A DNA stretch of 64,000 bases from Luteimonas sp. J29 (GTDB lineage: Bacteria; Pseudomonadota; Gammaproteobacteria; Xanthomonadales; Xanthomonadaceae), in NCBI RefSeq assembly GCF_000472505.1, contig NZ_AWZR01000004.1:191971-255970 (forward strand), given 5' to 3'. Shown here piece after piece: positions 9,875-19,457 of the stretch. The translations under genes were made by a program, and so were the position numbers. The notes beneath the pieces were generated by a model. The model did not search any database. It had not been told where the DNA came from and saw only the letters and a list, made by a program, of their open reading frames with translations. The number at the start of each line of letters is the position of its first letter. The stretch's first letter is position 1.

Positions 9875-11752
9875 ATGTCCCTCCTCCAACTCCAGCGCGT
9901 CGACTTCGGCGTCGGCGGTCCGCTGCTGCTCGAACGGGTCGACCTGTCGATCGAGGCCGGCGAACGCGTATGCATCGTCGGCCGCAACGGCGCCGGCAAG
10001 TCCACCCTGCTGCGCCTGGTCGCGGGCGAGCTGAAGCCCGACGACGGCGAGGTGCGGCTGCAGTCCGGGGTGGTGGTCGCGCGCATGGCGCAGGAAGTGC
10101 CGCAGGATGCGACCGGCCCCGTGTTCGACGTGGTCGCGGCCGGGCTGGGCGAACTCGGCGCGCTGCTTGCCCGCTTCCACCACGCGCTCGAGGCGGGCGA
10201 CATGGCCGCGATGGGCGAGGCGCAGGCGCGGATCGAAGCCCTGCACGGCTGGGACCTCGACCGCCGCGTGGCCCAGGTGATCGAGCAGCTCGAACTGCCC
10301 GCGCAGGCGTGCTTCGAGGCGCTGTCGGGCGGCATGAAGCGGCGCGTGCTGCTGGCCCGCGCGCTGGTGCGCAAACCCGACATCCTGCTGCTGGACGAGC
10401 CCACCAACCATCTCGACATCGCGTCGATCGCGTGGCTGGAAGGCTTCCTCAAGTCGTTCGCCGGCAGCCTGCTGTTCATCACCCACGACCGCGGCTTCCT
10501 GCGCGCGCTGGCCACCCGCATCGTCGAGATCGACCGTGGCCGCGTCACCAGCTGGCCGGGCGACTACGACAACTACCTGCGCCGGCGCGAGGAGCGCCTG
10601 CACGCCGAGGCCCAGGAGCAGGCGCGCTTCGACAGGCTGCTGGCGCAGGAGGAAGCCTGGATCCGCCAGGGCATCAAGGCCCGGCGCACCCGCAACGAGG
10701 GCCGGGTGCGCGCGCTCAAGGCGATGCGCGCCGAGCGCGCGCGCCGGCGCGAGGCCAGCGGCAACGTGCGGATGGAGGTCGCCCAGGGCGGTGCGTCCGG
10801 GCGCAAGGTGATCGAGATGCGCGGCGTCAGCCACGGCTACGGCGACCGCCGCCTGCTCGAGGATGCGTCCACCACGATCCTGCGCGGCGACCGCATCGGC
10901 ATCATCGGCCCCAACGGCTCGGGCAAGTCCACGCTGCTGCGGATCCTGCTCGGCGAGCTGCAGCCCGAGCGCGGCGAGGTCGTGCACGGCACCGGCCTGC
11001 AGGTGGCCTACTTCGACCAGCACCGCAGCCAGCTCGACGAGTCGCTCAGCGCGCTCGAGAACGTGGCCGAAGGCCGCGAGTACGTGGAGATCAACGGCGC
11101 GCGCAAGCACGCCATCGGCTACCTGCAGGACTTCCTGTTCACACCCGAACGCGCGCGTGCGCCGATCACCCGGCTTTCGGGCGGCGAGCGCAACCGCCTG
11201 TTGCTGGCCCGGCTCTTCGCCCAGCCGTCCAACCTGCTGGTGATGGACGAGCCGACCAACGATCTCGACATCGAGACCCTGGAACTGCTCGAGGAACTGC
11301 TGCTCGATTACCCCGGCACCCTGCTGCTGGTCAGCCACGACCGCGACTTCCTCGACAACGTGGTCACCAGCACGCTTGTGCTGGAGGGCGAAGGCCGGCT
11401 GGGCGAGTACGTGGGCGGCTACAGCGACTGGCTGCGGCAGCGCGGGCCACCACCGGCACGGGCGCAGGCGCCGCCGGCTCCGGCGCCGGTGAAACCGGCG
11501 CCGCCCACCGCTCCTGCCGCGCCGCCGGGCAAGCGCAAGCTCGGCTATCGCGAGGCGCGCGAGCTCGAGCAGCTGCCGGCACGCATCGAGCAGCTCGAAG
11601 CGGAGATCGCGCGGCGCACGGACGCGATGCACGATCCCGGCTTCTACCAGCAGGACGGCGCCGCCATTACCGCCGCGAACCTCGAGCTCGCGCGGCTGCA
11701 GGAGGAACTCGACGCGGCCTACAAGCGCTGGGAGGAGCTCGAGTCGCGCTGA
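9875..11752 (+). CDS. uup: ABC-F ATPase Uup
   Basis: A 625-residue ABC-F protein with two ABC domains and no membrane segments. Walker A motifs are GRNGAGKST (about 40) and GPNGSGKST (about 345); signature motifs are LSGGMKRR and LSGGERNR; Walker B reads ILLLDEPTNHLD and LLVMDEPTNDLD. After a Pro/Ala linker the C-terminus (about 550-625) forms the coiled coil typical of Uup, which binds DNA or ribosomes in known members. The family is linked to ribosome function and to precise excision of transposons. ATG 9875 sits right after a -10-like box. Confidence 0.92.
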   Translation: MSLLQLQRVDFGVGGPLLLERVDLSIEAGERVCIVGRNGAGKSTLLRLVAGELKPDDGEVRLQSGVVVARMAQEVPQDATGPVFDVVAAGLGELGALLARFHHALEAGDMAAMGEAQARIEALHGWDLDRRVAQVIEQLELPAQACFEALSGGMKRRVLLARALVRKPDILLLDEPTNHLDIASIAWLEGFLKSFAGSLLFITHDRGFLRALATRIVEIDRGRVTSWPGDYDNYLRRREERLHAEAQEQARFDRLLAQEEAWIRQGIKARRTRNEGRVRALKAMRAERARRREASGNVRMEVAQGGASGRKVIEMRGVSHGYGDRRLLEDASTTILRGDRIGIIGPNGSGKSTLLRILLGELQPERGEVVHGTGLQVAYFDQHRSQLDESLSALENVAEGREYVEINGARKHAIGYLQDFLFTPERARAPITRLSGGERNRLLLARLFAQPSNLLVMDEPTNDLDIETLELLEELLLDYPGTLLLVSHDRDFLDNVVTSTLVLEGEGRLGEYVGGYSDWLRQRGPPPARAQAPPAPAPVKPAPPTAPAAPPGKRKLGYREARELEQLPARIEQLEAEIARRTDAMHDPGFYQQDGAAITAANLELARLQEELDAAYKRWEELESR

Positions 11753-11761
11753 CGCCGCCGC

Positions 11762-13015
11762 TCAGGCGCCGAACGCCGCGCCGCGCAGCGCCACCGCCAG
11801 CGCGGCCGCGGTCATCGCGCCGAGTCCGACCGCGATCCGGATCCCGAACGCTGCCCCGCCGCTGGCGAAGGCGACCACCGACTTGGCCAGCGCGCTGGCC
11901 GCGAACAGTCCGATCACGGCCCAGCGCGCCTGTCCGGCGTCGATGGTGCCGTTGCCGAACAGGGTGGCGACCGTCGCGGCCGCGGCCTGCAGCTCGGCCA
12001 GCGCGGTGAGCAGGGCCGCGCCCAGCGCCGCCTTCGGCCCCAGCCACTGGGCCGCGACCTGGGCCAGGAACAGCACGCCCGCGATCAGCGCCGCCAGGCC
12101 CAGCGCCTGGCCGATGCGGAACATGCGCGTGTCGGCGGTCGGCGGCGGCGCGTCGGCCTGTTCGCCGCGATGGAATCCCAGCGCCGCGCCGGCCAGCAGC
12201 ACCGTGCCCGCGGCCACGAGTTCCGGCGCCACCGCGCGCAGCAGCGCCGGCGCCACCGCCAGCATGACCGGCACCAGCAGGCTCAGCGAGGCGAAGTTGG
12301 CGAGCAGGGTCGCGCCGACCGCGGACGAGCGCAGCGCCGGCTGCGCGCGCACGCGCTGGCCGAAGCCGGCGGTGGCCGCGGTGGAGGACACGTAGCCGGC
12401 GAAGAAGCCCGACAGCAGCAGGCCCCAGCGGCTGCCGATCAGGCGCAGCGCAATGTGGCCCAGGGCGCCGATCGCCATCACCAGCACCACCAGCTTCCAC
12501 ACCGTGGCCAGGTTGATCGCGCCATAGGGGCCGATCGGCTCGTCGGGCAGCAGCGGCATCACGATCAGGGCGAAGGCGAGCAGCACCAGGCCGTCGGTGA
12601 TCTCGCGGTCGCTGATGTGCTCGCGGCTGATGTGGTGCAGCATCGGCTTGGCGTAGACCAGGATCGCCACCAGCACCGCCAGCGCCGCCGCCGCCACCGG
12701 CAGGCGCATCGCGAGCCCGCCGAGCAGGGTGGTGCACAGCATCGCGACCTCGGAGGTCACGCCTGCGTCGCGATGGCTGGTATGCAGGTAGCTCAGCGCG
12801 GCGAGCACGCCGGCCAGCAGCAGCACCGCGATGAACGCGGGCAGGCCCAGCCACATCGCGATCGCGCCGGCGAGGGCGAGCAGGGTGTGCGAACGCAGCC
12901 CGGCGGCGATCGCCGGGTCGTCCTGCTTGCGGCGTTCGTAAAGCAGGCCGATCAGCAGGCCGGCGCCCAGCGCCGTGGTCAGGGACAGGACGGGCAGGTC
13001 GGACGCGCCGGGCAT
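11762..13015 (-). CDS. MgtC/SapB-DUF4010 family integral membrane protein
   Basis: A 417-residue, almost wholly hydrophobic protein with roughly 11-13 predicted membrane helices. The N-terminal third resembles MgtC/SapB (ALGAGLLIGLLYERRK, then GLRSHTLLALAGAIA), and the rest is of the DUF4010 type (ISREHISDREITDGLVLLAFALIVMPLLP). Its function is not established in the family. The start at 13015 gives the usual GAGLLIGLxxER N-terminus; the frame stays open far upstream only because of the antisense hem genes. It is convergent with uup (9 bp between stops). Confidence 0.85.
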   Translation of the reverse strand: MPGASDLPVLSLTTALGAGLLIGLLYERRKQDDPAIAAGLRSHTLLALAGAIAMWLGLPAFIAVLLLAGVLAALSYLHTSHRDAGVTSEVAMLCTTLLGGLAMRLPVAAAALAVLVAILVYAKPMLHHISREHISDREITDGLVLLAFALIVMPLLPDEPIGPYGAINLATVWKLVVLVMAIGALGHIALRLIGSRWGLLLSGFFAGYVSSTAATAGFGQRVRAQPALRSSAVGATLLANFASLSLLVPVMLAVAPALLRAVAPELVAAGTVLLAGAALGFHRGEQADAPPPTADTRMFRIGQALGLAALIAGVLFLAQVAAQWLGPKAALGAALLTALAELQAAAATVATLFGNGTIDAGQARWAVIGLFAASALAKSVVAFASGGAAFGIRIAVGLGAMTAAALAVALRGAAFGA

Positions 13016-13074
13016 CGCGCCACTATGCCATGCGCGCCGGCCGCGGCCCGCGCGCGGGCCGCGGTGCGCCGTCT

Positions 13075-14328
13075 TCAGTCGCGCAGCCGCGGCACCCCGT
13101 GCTGGTCGCGCTCCTCGAACACCGCCTCGTCGGCGATCTGCTGGTGCAGTGCCCGCGCCGGCAGCGGCGCCACCGGATCGCCGCGGCCGGCGGCCAGCGC
13201 GTTCGCGTAGCACTGGCGCGCACGGGCCTCGTCGCCGGCGGCGGCATACCCGTCGCCCAGCGCCTCCCAGGCCTCGGCCCCGCCGCCCTGGGCGAGGGCG
13301 CGGTGCAGGCAGTCCTCGGCCCCGGGCCAGTCGCCGCTGGCGTGGGTGAGGCGGGCCAGGGTCAGCAGCAGCGAGGGGCTGGCCGGATGCGCCTTGAGCC
13401 ACGCGGCGGCGCGGCTTCGCCGCTGCTCGATCCGGCCCACCGGCAACTGGCCGTAGAGGCTCGCCAGACCTTCGTCCCAGCGCGTGTCCAGGGCCTGTTC
13501 GATGCTGCCGGTGGCGGCGTCGTCCCAACCGAGCCCGGCGGCGCGGCGGGCGTAGGTGGCGACGACCGCGGGTTCGTTGCGCAACGTGCGCGGCAGCGCG
13601 TCCCAGCGTTCGGCCAGGGCATTGCCGTCGGGCGCCTCGCGCAGCGAGGCCTCGGCCCAGGCCAGTTCGCGCTCGGCCAGCACGGTGTCCGGCCAGGCCT
13701 GCTGCTGGCGCAGCGGACCGAGCAGGCCCCAGGCCTGGTCGGCCTGGCCGGCACCGCCGAGCGCGTCGGCCCGCAGCGCCAGTCCGCGCGGCGGCAGCGG
13801 CTGCGCGGCAGGCGCATCGAGCGCGACCAGGGCGTCGGTGGGGCGCTGTGCGCGCAGCGCCAGTTCGGCCGCCAGCACCGCGCGCAGGGCCGGATGGCGC
13901 TCGCCCAGGCCCTCGACGTGGCTGCGCGCGGCCGCAAGATCGCCGCGGCCCAGCGCCGCCTCGACCGCCCCCGCGCGCGCGGCAGCCTCCACCCGCGGGT
14001 CGTCCGCCGCCTGCAGCAGCAGCTTTTCCGCGCGCGCCCAGTGGCCCAGGGAGAGCGCCTCGAAGCCGTCCGAGATCCGGGCCCGGGCGCGCCCGTCGCG
14101 GTGCCGGCCCCAGGCGCGGAACGGCAGCGACAGCAGGGTCCACAGCAGCCACAGCGCGAACGCGGTCGCGAACAGCAGGCCCGCCGCGACCAGCACCGTG
14201 GTCGTGTAGTCGTAGCCGCGCCAGCGCACCAGCACGTAGCCGGGGTCCTGGGCCAGCAGCAGCTGCGCCAGCAGCGCGCCGGCCAGCGCCAGCAGCAGCC
14301 ACAGCAGCAGGGTCCGGAACAGGGTCAT
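13075..14328 (-). CDS. hemY: HemY-type membrane protein with TPR repeats
   Basis: A 417-residue protein with two N-terminal membrane helices (about 4-25 and 42-66) followed by the HemY N-terminal domain and TPR-like helical repeats (about 90-400, for example WLKAHPASPSLLLTLARLTH and EAWEALGDGYAAAGDEARAR). HemY here is the uroporphyrin-linked membrane protein of Gammaproteobacteria, not protoporphyrinogen oxidase; its exact role is uncertain. It is the last gene of hemD-hemX-hemY. It starts at ATG 14328, 87 bp after the hemX stop. Confidence 0.88.
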   Translation of the reverse strand: MTLFRTLLLWLLLALAGALLAQLLLAQDPGYVLVRWRGYDYTTTVLVAAGLLFATAFALWLLWTLLSLPFRAWGRHRDGRARARISDGFEALSLGHWARAEKLLLQAADDPRVEAAARAGAVEAALGRGDLAAARSHVEGLGERHPALRAVLAAELALRAQRPTDALVALDAPAAQPLPPRGLALRADALGGAGQADQAWGLLGPLRQQQAWPDTVLAERELAWAEASLREAPDGNALAERWDALPRTLRNEPAVVATYARRAAGLGWDDAATGSIEQALDTRWDEGLASLYGQLPVGRIEQRRSRAAAWLKAHPASPSLLLTLARLTHASGDWPGAEDCLHRALAQGGGAEAWEALGDGYAAAGDEARARQCYANALAAGRGDPVAPLPARALHQQIADEAVFEERDQHGVPRLRD

Positions 14329-14415
14329 GGCGGGGCTCCTCGGGTTGGCCTCGGCGATGTCGGGTCAGCCTCGCGCGGGCCGCGTTGACGTGGCGTGCAC
14401 TGCCTGAACGCGCGC

Positions 14416-15393
14416 TCAGCCCGGGCCGCGCTGGCGACGCAGCTGCTCGAGCGTGGAGCCGAGCGTGGGCAGTTCCGGCGCCAGCGGCTGGTCGCGCAGC
14501 GCGCGCAGCGTCCCGCGCTGGCGCTCGCGTGCCGGCGAGGCCGGCCACAGCCGCACCAGCCAGGCGTCGATCCGGCCGAGCGCCGCGCCCAGGTCCTCGC
14601 GGTCGCCGCGCGCGATCGCACCCTGGGCCAGGGTCAGTTCCAGCTGCAGGGCGGCCAGGCCGGCGGCGCGGTCGGCCGGATCCGCCGCCAGCGCCCCGGT
14701 GCTGGGACGCACCTCGACCAGGCGCCCCATCGCGCGTTCCCACCACGAGGCCGCGGCCGGCGCGGCGGCGGGTTCGCGCGGCAGCGACGGCAGCGCCGCG
14801 GCCACGGCGTCCAGGCGCCCGGCCGCCGCCGCGCGCGGATCGTCCCCGAGCGCGTCGAGCGCGGCGCGCTCCTGGGCCAGGGCCTGGCGCACGTCCACCC
14901 AGCCCGGGTCGGGGATGCCGTCGAGCAGGCGCGCGGCCAGCGCATACGCGCGGCGCGCGCCCTCGAGGTCGCCGGACAGCAGCAACCGCTGCTGGCCCTG
15001 GGCGAGCAGCAGTTCGACCTCGTCCAGGCGCAGCGCGCGCGCCGCGTCCAGTTCGGGATTGGCCAGCCGCCGCACGCTTTCCTCGAGCAGGGCGGCGCGC
15101 TGGCCCAGTCCGATCACCTCCTCGCGCAGCAGGCGGTGGGTGGCTTCGCCCTGCTGGATCCGGGCGGCGTGCGCGCGCACGTCCCGGCGCAGGGCGTCGA
15201 TCCGTTCCTCCAGCGCCTCCAGCCGTTGGCGGTCGGCGGCGGCCGAGCGGGCCTGGGCCTGGCGCGCGGCCTCGAACTGGCGCCAGGCGAGCGCGCCCAT
15301 GGCGACCAGCGCGACGGCCGGCACCAGCAGTGCGAGGAGCCATGCCGCGCGGCGTGGGCCGGGCGCGGCGCGCGGGGTCGGGGTGGATTCCAT
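14416..15393 (-). CDS. hemX: HemX-like membrane protein
   Basis: A 325-residue HemX-family protein. One N-terminal membrane helix (about 19-39, AWLLALLVPAVALVAMGALA) is followed by a coiled coil (about 40-110) and a helical domain that would lie in the periplasm. In other bacteria it is encoded with hemD and sometimes annotated as a uroporphyrin-III C-methyltransferase, but no methyltransferase motif is present here. Its ATG shares one base with the hemD stop codon (TGATG), which indicates translational coupling. Confidence 0.87.
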   Translation of the reverse strand: MESTPTPRAAPGPRRAAWLLALLVPAVALVAMGALAWRQFEAARQAQARSAAADRQRLEALEERIDALRRDVRAHAARIQQGEATHRLLREEVIGLGQRAALLEESVRRLANPELDAARALRLDEVELLLAQGQQRLLLSGDLEGARRAYALAARLLDGIPDPGWVDVRQALAQERAALDALGDDPRAAAAGRLDAVAAALPSLPREPAAAPAAASWWERAMGRLVEVRPSTGALAADPADRAAGLAALQLELTLAQGAIARGDREDLGAALGRIDAWLVRLWPASPARERQRGTLRALRDQPLAPELPTLGSTLEQLRRQRGPG

Positions 15394-16199
15394 CAGCGCG
15401 GGGGAAGGGGGCGGTCCGATGGCGCATAACGTGGAATGCCGCTGCGCGCGGCCGCCGCCAGCAGCGAACGCGGGCGTGCGTCGTCGGCCACCACCACGTC
15501 GTCGAAACCGGACCGGCGCGCCAGTCCGGCAAGGCGTGCGCTGGCCGCGACGACCCGCGCGCGCCGCAGCCGCGGATGCAGGTCGGGCGGCAGCGCGTGA
15601 AGCAGCCGCTGCAGGGCCTCGCCGCTGCCCAGGGCGACGAACGCGGGCGCGCGCAAGGCACGCAGGCGCGCCAGTGCCTGCGGCGATGGCGCCACCGGCA
15701 CCCGCTCGTACACGTCGGCGCGCAGCACGCGCGCCCCGCGCGCGGCCAGGGTCGGCGCGATCAGGCCGCGTCCGCCCGGCGCGGTCACCAGCGCCACGCT
15801 GCGGCCGCGCACGTCGGCGAGGGCGGGCAGGGCCAGCACGCCCTCGCTGTCCATGCGCGCCGGCGCCACGACGCCGGCGACGCCCGCGCGCCGCAGCGCG
15901 CGCGCGGTGCCTTCGCCCACCGCCAGCCACGGCTGTCCGCGCCGCGGTCGCAGCCGGCGCAGCGCCGCCGCGGCGCGCACCGCCGCCGGACTGGTGAACA
16001 GCACCACGTCCGCCGCGAGTGCCTCGCGCAACGCGGCGCGGGTGGTGGCATCGCGCCGCGCGTCGATCCGCCACGGCGAGAGCGCCAGCACGCGCGCGCC
16101 GTGCGACGCGGCCGCGCGACGCATCGCATCGTGCTGGCCGACCGGGCGCAGCGAGATCACGTAGCATGCGCGCAGCTTGCGGGTGGACGTGGCGGACAT
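15393..16199 (-). CDS. hemD: uroporphyrinogen-III synthase
   Basis: A 268-residue HemD-type enzyme that cyclises hydroxymethylbilane to uroporphyrinogen III, the branch point to heme and siroheme. It has the two-lobed HemD pattern: YVISLRPVGQ near the start, DVVLFTSPAAVRAA, WLAVGEGTARALRRAG, LVTAPGGRG, and a second-lobe motif ALGSGEALQRLL. Sequence conservation in this family is low. The start at ATG 16199 is 63 bp from the divergent thioesterase start. Context (hemX and hemY downstream, same strand, overlapping start) supports the call. Confidence 0.88.
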   Translation of the reverse strand: MSATSTRKLRACYVISLRPVGQHDAMRRAAASHGARVLALSPWRIDARRDATTRAALREALAADVVLFTSPAAVRAAAALRRLRPRRGQPWLAVGEGTARALRRAGVAGVVAPARMDSEGVLALPALADVRGRSVALVTAPGGRGLIAPTLAARGARVLRADVYERVPVAPSPQALARLRALRAPAFVALGSGEALQRLLHALPPDLHPRLRRARVVAASARLAGLARRSGFDDVVVADDARPRSLLAAAARSGIPRYAPSDRPLPPR

Positions 16200-16262
16200 G
16201 GCGCCAGCTTGGTGCCTGCCCCGGCGCCCCGCAAGCCGCCCCTTCCCCACGCTCCCGCTGCG

Positions 16263-16763
16263 ATGACCGAGATCCCCCCGCACGCCATCCACGCGCTGCA
16301 GGCGCAGCTGCTGGCCATGCCGCCGGTGCGCGCGATGCAGCCGCGCGTCGCCCGGTGCGATGGCGACCGCCTGCGCCTGGAGGCGCCGCTGTCGGCCAAC
16401 ATCAACGACAAGGGCACCGCCTTCGGCGGCAGCCTGGCGTCGCTGATGACGCTCGCGGCCTGGGGCCTGGCCTCGCTCCGGGTGGAGCTCGCGGGGCTGT
16501 CGGCCGAGGTCTACGTGGCCGATGCGCAGGTGCGCTACCTGGCGCCGCTGCGCGACGACCTGGTGGCGGAGGCCTGGCTGGAGGAGGGCGACTGGGACGG
16601 GTTCCTCGACACCCTGCGCAGGCGCGGCCGCTCCCGCGCCATCCTCGGCGCGCGGGTGCTGCTGCCCGGTGGCGGGGTCGCCGCCGAGTCGCGCCTGCGC
16701 TATGCGGCCATCCTCGGGCCGGTGGCCGGGGCGACGCATGACAAGCCGGCGGCGGATGCCTAG
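16263..16763 (+). CDS. YiiD-type thioesterase domain protein
   Basis: A 166-residue hotdog-fold protein resembling the thioesterase domain of YiiD. The NDKGTAFGGSLASLMTLAAW segment matches the region holding the substrate-binding helix, followed by YVADAQVRYLAPLRDDL. It probably hydrolyses an acyl-thioester, but the substrate is unknown. There is no acetyltransferase domain, unlike E. coli YiiD. The stop is followed by the next lipoprotein start after 31 bp. Confidence 0.8.
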   Translation: MTEIPPHAIHALQAQLLAMPPVRAMQPRVARCDGDRLRLEAPLSANINDKGTAFGGSLASLMTLAAWGLASLRVELAGLSAEVYVADAQVRYLAPLRDDLVAEAWLEEGDWDGFLDTLRRRGRSRAILGARVLLPGGGVAAESRLRYAAILGPVAGATHDKPAADA

Positions 16764-16794
16764 CATGGCCGCGACCACCCGGGGGAAGCGCACG

Positions 16795-17217
16795 ATGCGG
16801 CACTGGCTGAAAACCGGAACGTCCTGCGCGGTCGCGCTCGCCTGCCTGCTGGCGGCCTGCGCCACCTCGAGCAAGGACATGTCGGCGCTCGACCGGGCCC
16901 AGTACGGCTGGTCGGCGGCGGTGCGCTGGGGCGACTGGGAAGCCGCCTGGGAGCTGGTCGACCCGCAGGTCCGCGAGACCCGGCCGATGACCGACCTGGC
17001 CTTCGAGCGTTACCGCCAGGTCCAGGTCTCGTACTACCGCGACCGCGCCTCGCGCCGCAGCGACAGCGAGGCGGTGCGCGAGATCGAGATCGGCGTGGTC
17101 AACCGCCACACCATGGCCGAACGCAGCCTGCGCCACACCGAGTACTGGCGCTACGACCCCGAGCGGCGGACCTGGTGGAACGTGTCCGGGCTGCCGGACT
17201 TCTGGGAAGGCGAATAG
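16795..17217 (+). CDS. small outer-membrane-type lipoprotein, unknown function
   Basis: A 140-residue predicted lipoprotein with signal peptide and lipobox LAAC (near residue 23), then a soluble domain rich in Arg and Tyr (DRAQYGWSAAVRWGDWEAAW, YYRDRASRRSD, EYWRYDPERRTWWNVSGLPD). It resembles small lipoproteins of Xanthomonadales that adopt an NTF2-like fold, but I do not recognise a named family with certainty. ATG 16795 is chosen over ATG 16765 because GGGGGAAG precedes it at a suitable distance and it gives a standard signal peptide. Confidence 0.78.
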   Translation: MRHWLKTGTSCAVALACLLAACATSSKDMSALDRAQYGWSAAVRWGDWEAAWELVDPQVRETRPMTDLAFERYRQVQVSYYRDRASRRSDSEAVREIEIGVVNRHTMAERSLRHTEYWRYDPERRTWWNVSGLPDFWEGE

Positions 17218-17304
17218 CCGCCCGCGCGGCCCGCCGCCGCCGGGGTCCGCCCCGGGGCGGGCGCTGTGCGACAATCCCGTCCCCTTCGAGGACCCCGATC
17301 CGCC

Positions 17305-17742
17305 GTGGAATTCCAGGAACTGCTGGCCTTCGCCGGCCGCCACCAGATGCTGTCGCTGATCTTCGTCGGCCTGACCGGCGGCATCATCCTGAACGAGATC
17401 TTCGGGCTGCTGCGCCCGTTCAAGGCCGTGCGCCCGGCCGAAGTGAGCGTGCTGGTCAACCGCGAGAACGCGCTGGTGGTGGACCTGCGCCCGATCGCCG
17501 ACTTCGACAAGGGCCACATCCCGGGCTCGAAGAACGTGCAGATGAGCCAGTTCGACCCGGAGAACAAGAAGCTGGCCGCGGCCAGGGCCCTGCCAGTGGT
17601 GCTGGTGTGCAAGACGGGGTTCACCGCCGGCGATGCCGCCAAGCGGCTGAAGAAGGCCGGTTTCGAGCGCGTGTACGTGCTCGAGGGCGGCATCGGCAGC
17701 TGGCTGCAGGCCGAGCTGCCGCTGGCCCGCGGCCGCGACTGA
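17305..17742 (+). CDS. membrane-anchored rhodanese-like protein
   Basis: A 145-residue protein with one N-terminal membrane helix (about 11-29, QMLSLIFVGLTGGIILNEI) and a single rhodanese domain. The active-site Cys lies in the loop CKTGFTAG (LVCKTGFTAGDAAKRL); the domain entry DLRPIADFDKGHIPGSKNV is typical. It may carry sulfur or act in sulfur transfer. GTG 17305 is used, with GAGGA about 14 bp upstream; a longer start at 17266 is less likely. An ACAATC -10-like box lies near 17271. It sits just before secB, an arrangement (rhodanese-secB-gpsA) common in gammaproteobacteria. Confidence 0.85.
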   Translation: MEFQELLAFAGRHQMLSLIFVGLTGGIILNEIFGLLRPFKAVRPAEVSVLVNRENALVVDLRPIADFDKGHIPGSKNVQMSQFDPENKKLAAARALPVVLVCKTGFTAGDAAKRLKKAGFERVYVLEGGIGSWLQAELPLARGRD

Positions 17743-17753
17743 GCGCGAAATGC

Positions 17754-17759
17754 GATAAT
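17754..17759 (+). promoter_or_regulatory. -10-like GATAAT upstream of secB
   Basis: GATAAT lies 38 bp before the secB start, in the 55-bp gap after the rhodanese gene, and may give secB its own promoter. No convincing -35 element is seen. Confidence 0.4.
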
Positions 17760-17797
17760 CGCCCCTTACCCATCTTCCGATCCGGAGCAGTCCCAGG

Positions 17798-18337
17798 ATG
17801 ACCGAACAAGCCCCCAACGGCGGCGCCGCGCCGGCGCAGCAGCCCACCGGCCCGCAGTTCAGCGTGGAGAAGATCTACGTCAAGGACGTCTCGTTCGAGT
17901 CGCCCAAGGCGCCCCACGTCTTCAACGAGCAGAACCCGCCGCAGATCAACATGAACCTCAACCAGCGCGTGACCCGCCTGGGCGAGAACGTGTTCGAGGT
18001 GGTGCTCGGCGTCACCCTGACCTGCACCGCGGGCGAAGGCGAGGGCAACTCCGTGTACATGGTCGAGGTCCAGCAGGCCGGCGTGTTCGGCCTGGCCGGC
18101 TTCGAGCCGCAGGTGGCCGATGCCCTGCTGGGCACCCAGTGCCCGAACGTGCTCTATCCCTACGCGCGCCAGCTGATCAGCGACCTGATCCAGGCCGGCG
18201 GCTTCGCCCCGTTCCTGCTGCAGCCGATCAACTTCGACGCGCTGTACGCCGAAGGCCTGCGCCAGCGCCAGGCCCAGGCCCAGGCGGCGGCCGGCGGCGG
18301 CGACCTGGCCAACAGCGAGACTGCGGGCAACGCCTGA
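17798..18337 (+). CDS. secB: protein-export chaperone SecB
   Basis: A 179-residue SecB. This cytoplasmic tetrameric chaperone keeps preproteins unfolded and delivers them to SecA. Family landmarks are [17 protein letters not shown], the acidic surface, [20 protein letters not shown] and LFPYAR-like [12 protein letters not shown], followed by [15 protein letters not shown]. The C-terminal tail is Ala/Gln-rich. The ATG at 17798 gives the usual N-terminus. The gpsA start lies 3 bp after its stop, so the two are co-transcribed. Confidence 0.96.
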   Translation: MTEQAPNGGAAPAQQPTGPQFSVEKIYVKDVSFESPKAPHVFNEQNPPQINMNLNQRVTRLGENVFEVVLGVTLTCTAGEGEGNSVYMVEVQQAGVFGLAGFEPQVADALLGTQCPNVLYPYARQLISDLIQAGGFAPFLLQPINFDALYAEGLRQRQAQAQAAAGGGDLANSETAGNA

Positions 18338-18340
18338 CCC

Positions 18341-19378
18341 ATGGCGACCCCGACCGTCCCGGTCGCGGTCCTCGGCGCCGGGTCCTGGGGCACCGCGCTG
18401 GCGGCGCTGGTCGCCCGCCACGGTGTCCCCACCACGCTGTGGGGCCGTGACGCGGCCGTCGTCGCGGCGATCGACCAGCGCCACGAGAATCCGCGCTACC
18501 TGCCGGGCATCCCGCTGCCGGAGGGCCTGCGCGCCACCACCGACCTGGCGTCCGCGGTCCGCGGCGCCGGACTGGTGCTGGTGGTCGTGCCCTCGCACGC
18601 CTTCACCGAGACCCTGCGCGCGGTCGCGCCGCTGCGCGCGCCGCAGGCCGGCGTGGCCTGGGCGGCCAAGGGCTTCGAGCCCGGATCGGGCCGCTTCCTG
18701 CACGAGGTGGCGGGCGACCTGCTCGGGCCCGACGTGCCGCTGGCCGTGGTCACCGGCCCCTCGTTCGCGAAGGAGGTGGCCCAGGGGCTGCCGACCGCGC
18801 TGACCGTGCAGGGCGACGACGCGGCGTTCGTGCAGCAGGTCGCCGACGTGCTGCACGGCCCCGAGTTCCGCGCCTATACCGGCAGCGACATGCGCGGCGC
18901 CGAACTCGGTGGCGCGATGAAGAACGTGCTCGCCGTGGCCACCGGCGTGGCCGACGGCATGGAGCTGGGCCTCAACGCCCGCACCGGCCTGATCACCCGC
19001 GGCCTGAACGAGATGCTGCGGCTCAATGCCGCCATCGGCGGCCGTCCCGAGACCCTGATGGGCCTGGCCGGCCTCGGCGACCTGGTGCTCACCTGCACCG
19101 GCGACCTGTCGCGCAACCGTCGCCTGGGCCTGGCGCTGGGCCGCGGCCGGACCGTGCAGGAAGCGGTGCGCGAGATCGGCCAGGTGGTCGAGTCGGTGCA
19201 GACCGCCGACGAGGTCATGCGCCTGGCCGACCGCTACGGCCTGGAGCTGCCGATCTCCGAGAGCGTGCGCGACGTGCTCCACGGCGACATCACCCCGGCC
19301 GAAGGCCTGGCCCGGCTGATGGCCCGCGAGCGCAAGCCCGAGTATCCCGACGCGCTGTTCCAGCCGCCGGCGCACTGA
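18341..19378 (+). CDS. gpsA: NAD(P)-dependent glycerol-3-phosphate dehydrogenase
   Basis: A 345-residue GpsA, which reduces dihydroxyacetone phosphate to sn-glycerol-3-phosphate for phospholipid synthesis. It shows the nucleotide-binding motif [10 protein letters not shown] (residues about 10-19), [11 protein letters not shown], the catalytic-lysine region [12 protein letters not shown] and the substrate loop [16 protein letters not shown]. Length is normal. The secB-gpsA spacing of 3 bp indicates an operon, and a rhodanese gene precedes them. Confidence 0.96.
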   Translation: MATPTVPVAVLGAGSWGTALAALVARHGVPTTLWGRDAAVVAAIDQRHENPRYLPGIPLPEGLRATTDLASAVRGAGLVLVVVPSHAFTETLRAVAPLRAPQAGVAWAAKGFEPGSGRFLHEVAGDLLGPDVPLAVVTGPSFAKEVAQGLPTALTVQGDDAAFVQQVADVLHGPEFRAYTGSDMRGAELGGAMKNVLAVATGVADGMELGLNARTGLITRGLNEMLRLNAAIGGRPETLMGLAGLGDLVLTCTGDLSRNRRLGLALGRGRTVQEAVREIGQVVESVQTADEVMRLADRYGLELPISESVRDVLHGDITPAEGLARLMARERKPEYPDALFQPPAH

Positions 19379-19424
19379 CCGCCGCGGCGCCTCGCGCCCG
19401 GCAGGCCCGCCCGCCCGCGGGCAC

Positions 19425-19452
19425 AAAAAAGCCCGGCCGTTTCCAGCCGGGC
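19425..19452 (-). terminator. intrinsic terminator for minus-strand transcription
   Basis: On the minus strand, AGCCCGGC, a GGAAAC loop and a second GC-rich arm are followed by six T residues. It stops transcripts coming from the araC-like gene side or from the candidate small RNA; it is not oriented to end gpsA. Confidence 0.8.
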
Positions 19453-19457
19453 TACCT

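Noticed and set aside
14416..15393. HemX as an active uroporphyrinogen-III C-methyltransferase
   Set aside because: No SAM-binding SUMT motifs (such as GAGPGDPELLT or KGGDPF) occur; it is a membrane-anchored coiled-coil protein. The real SUMT is at 33374-34168.
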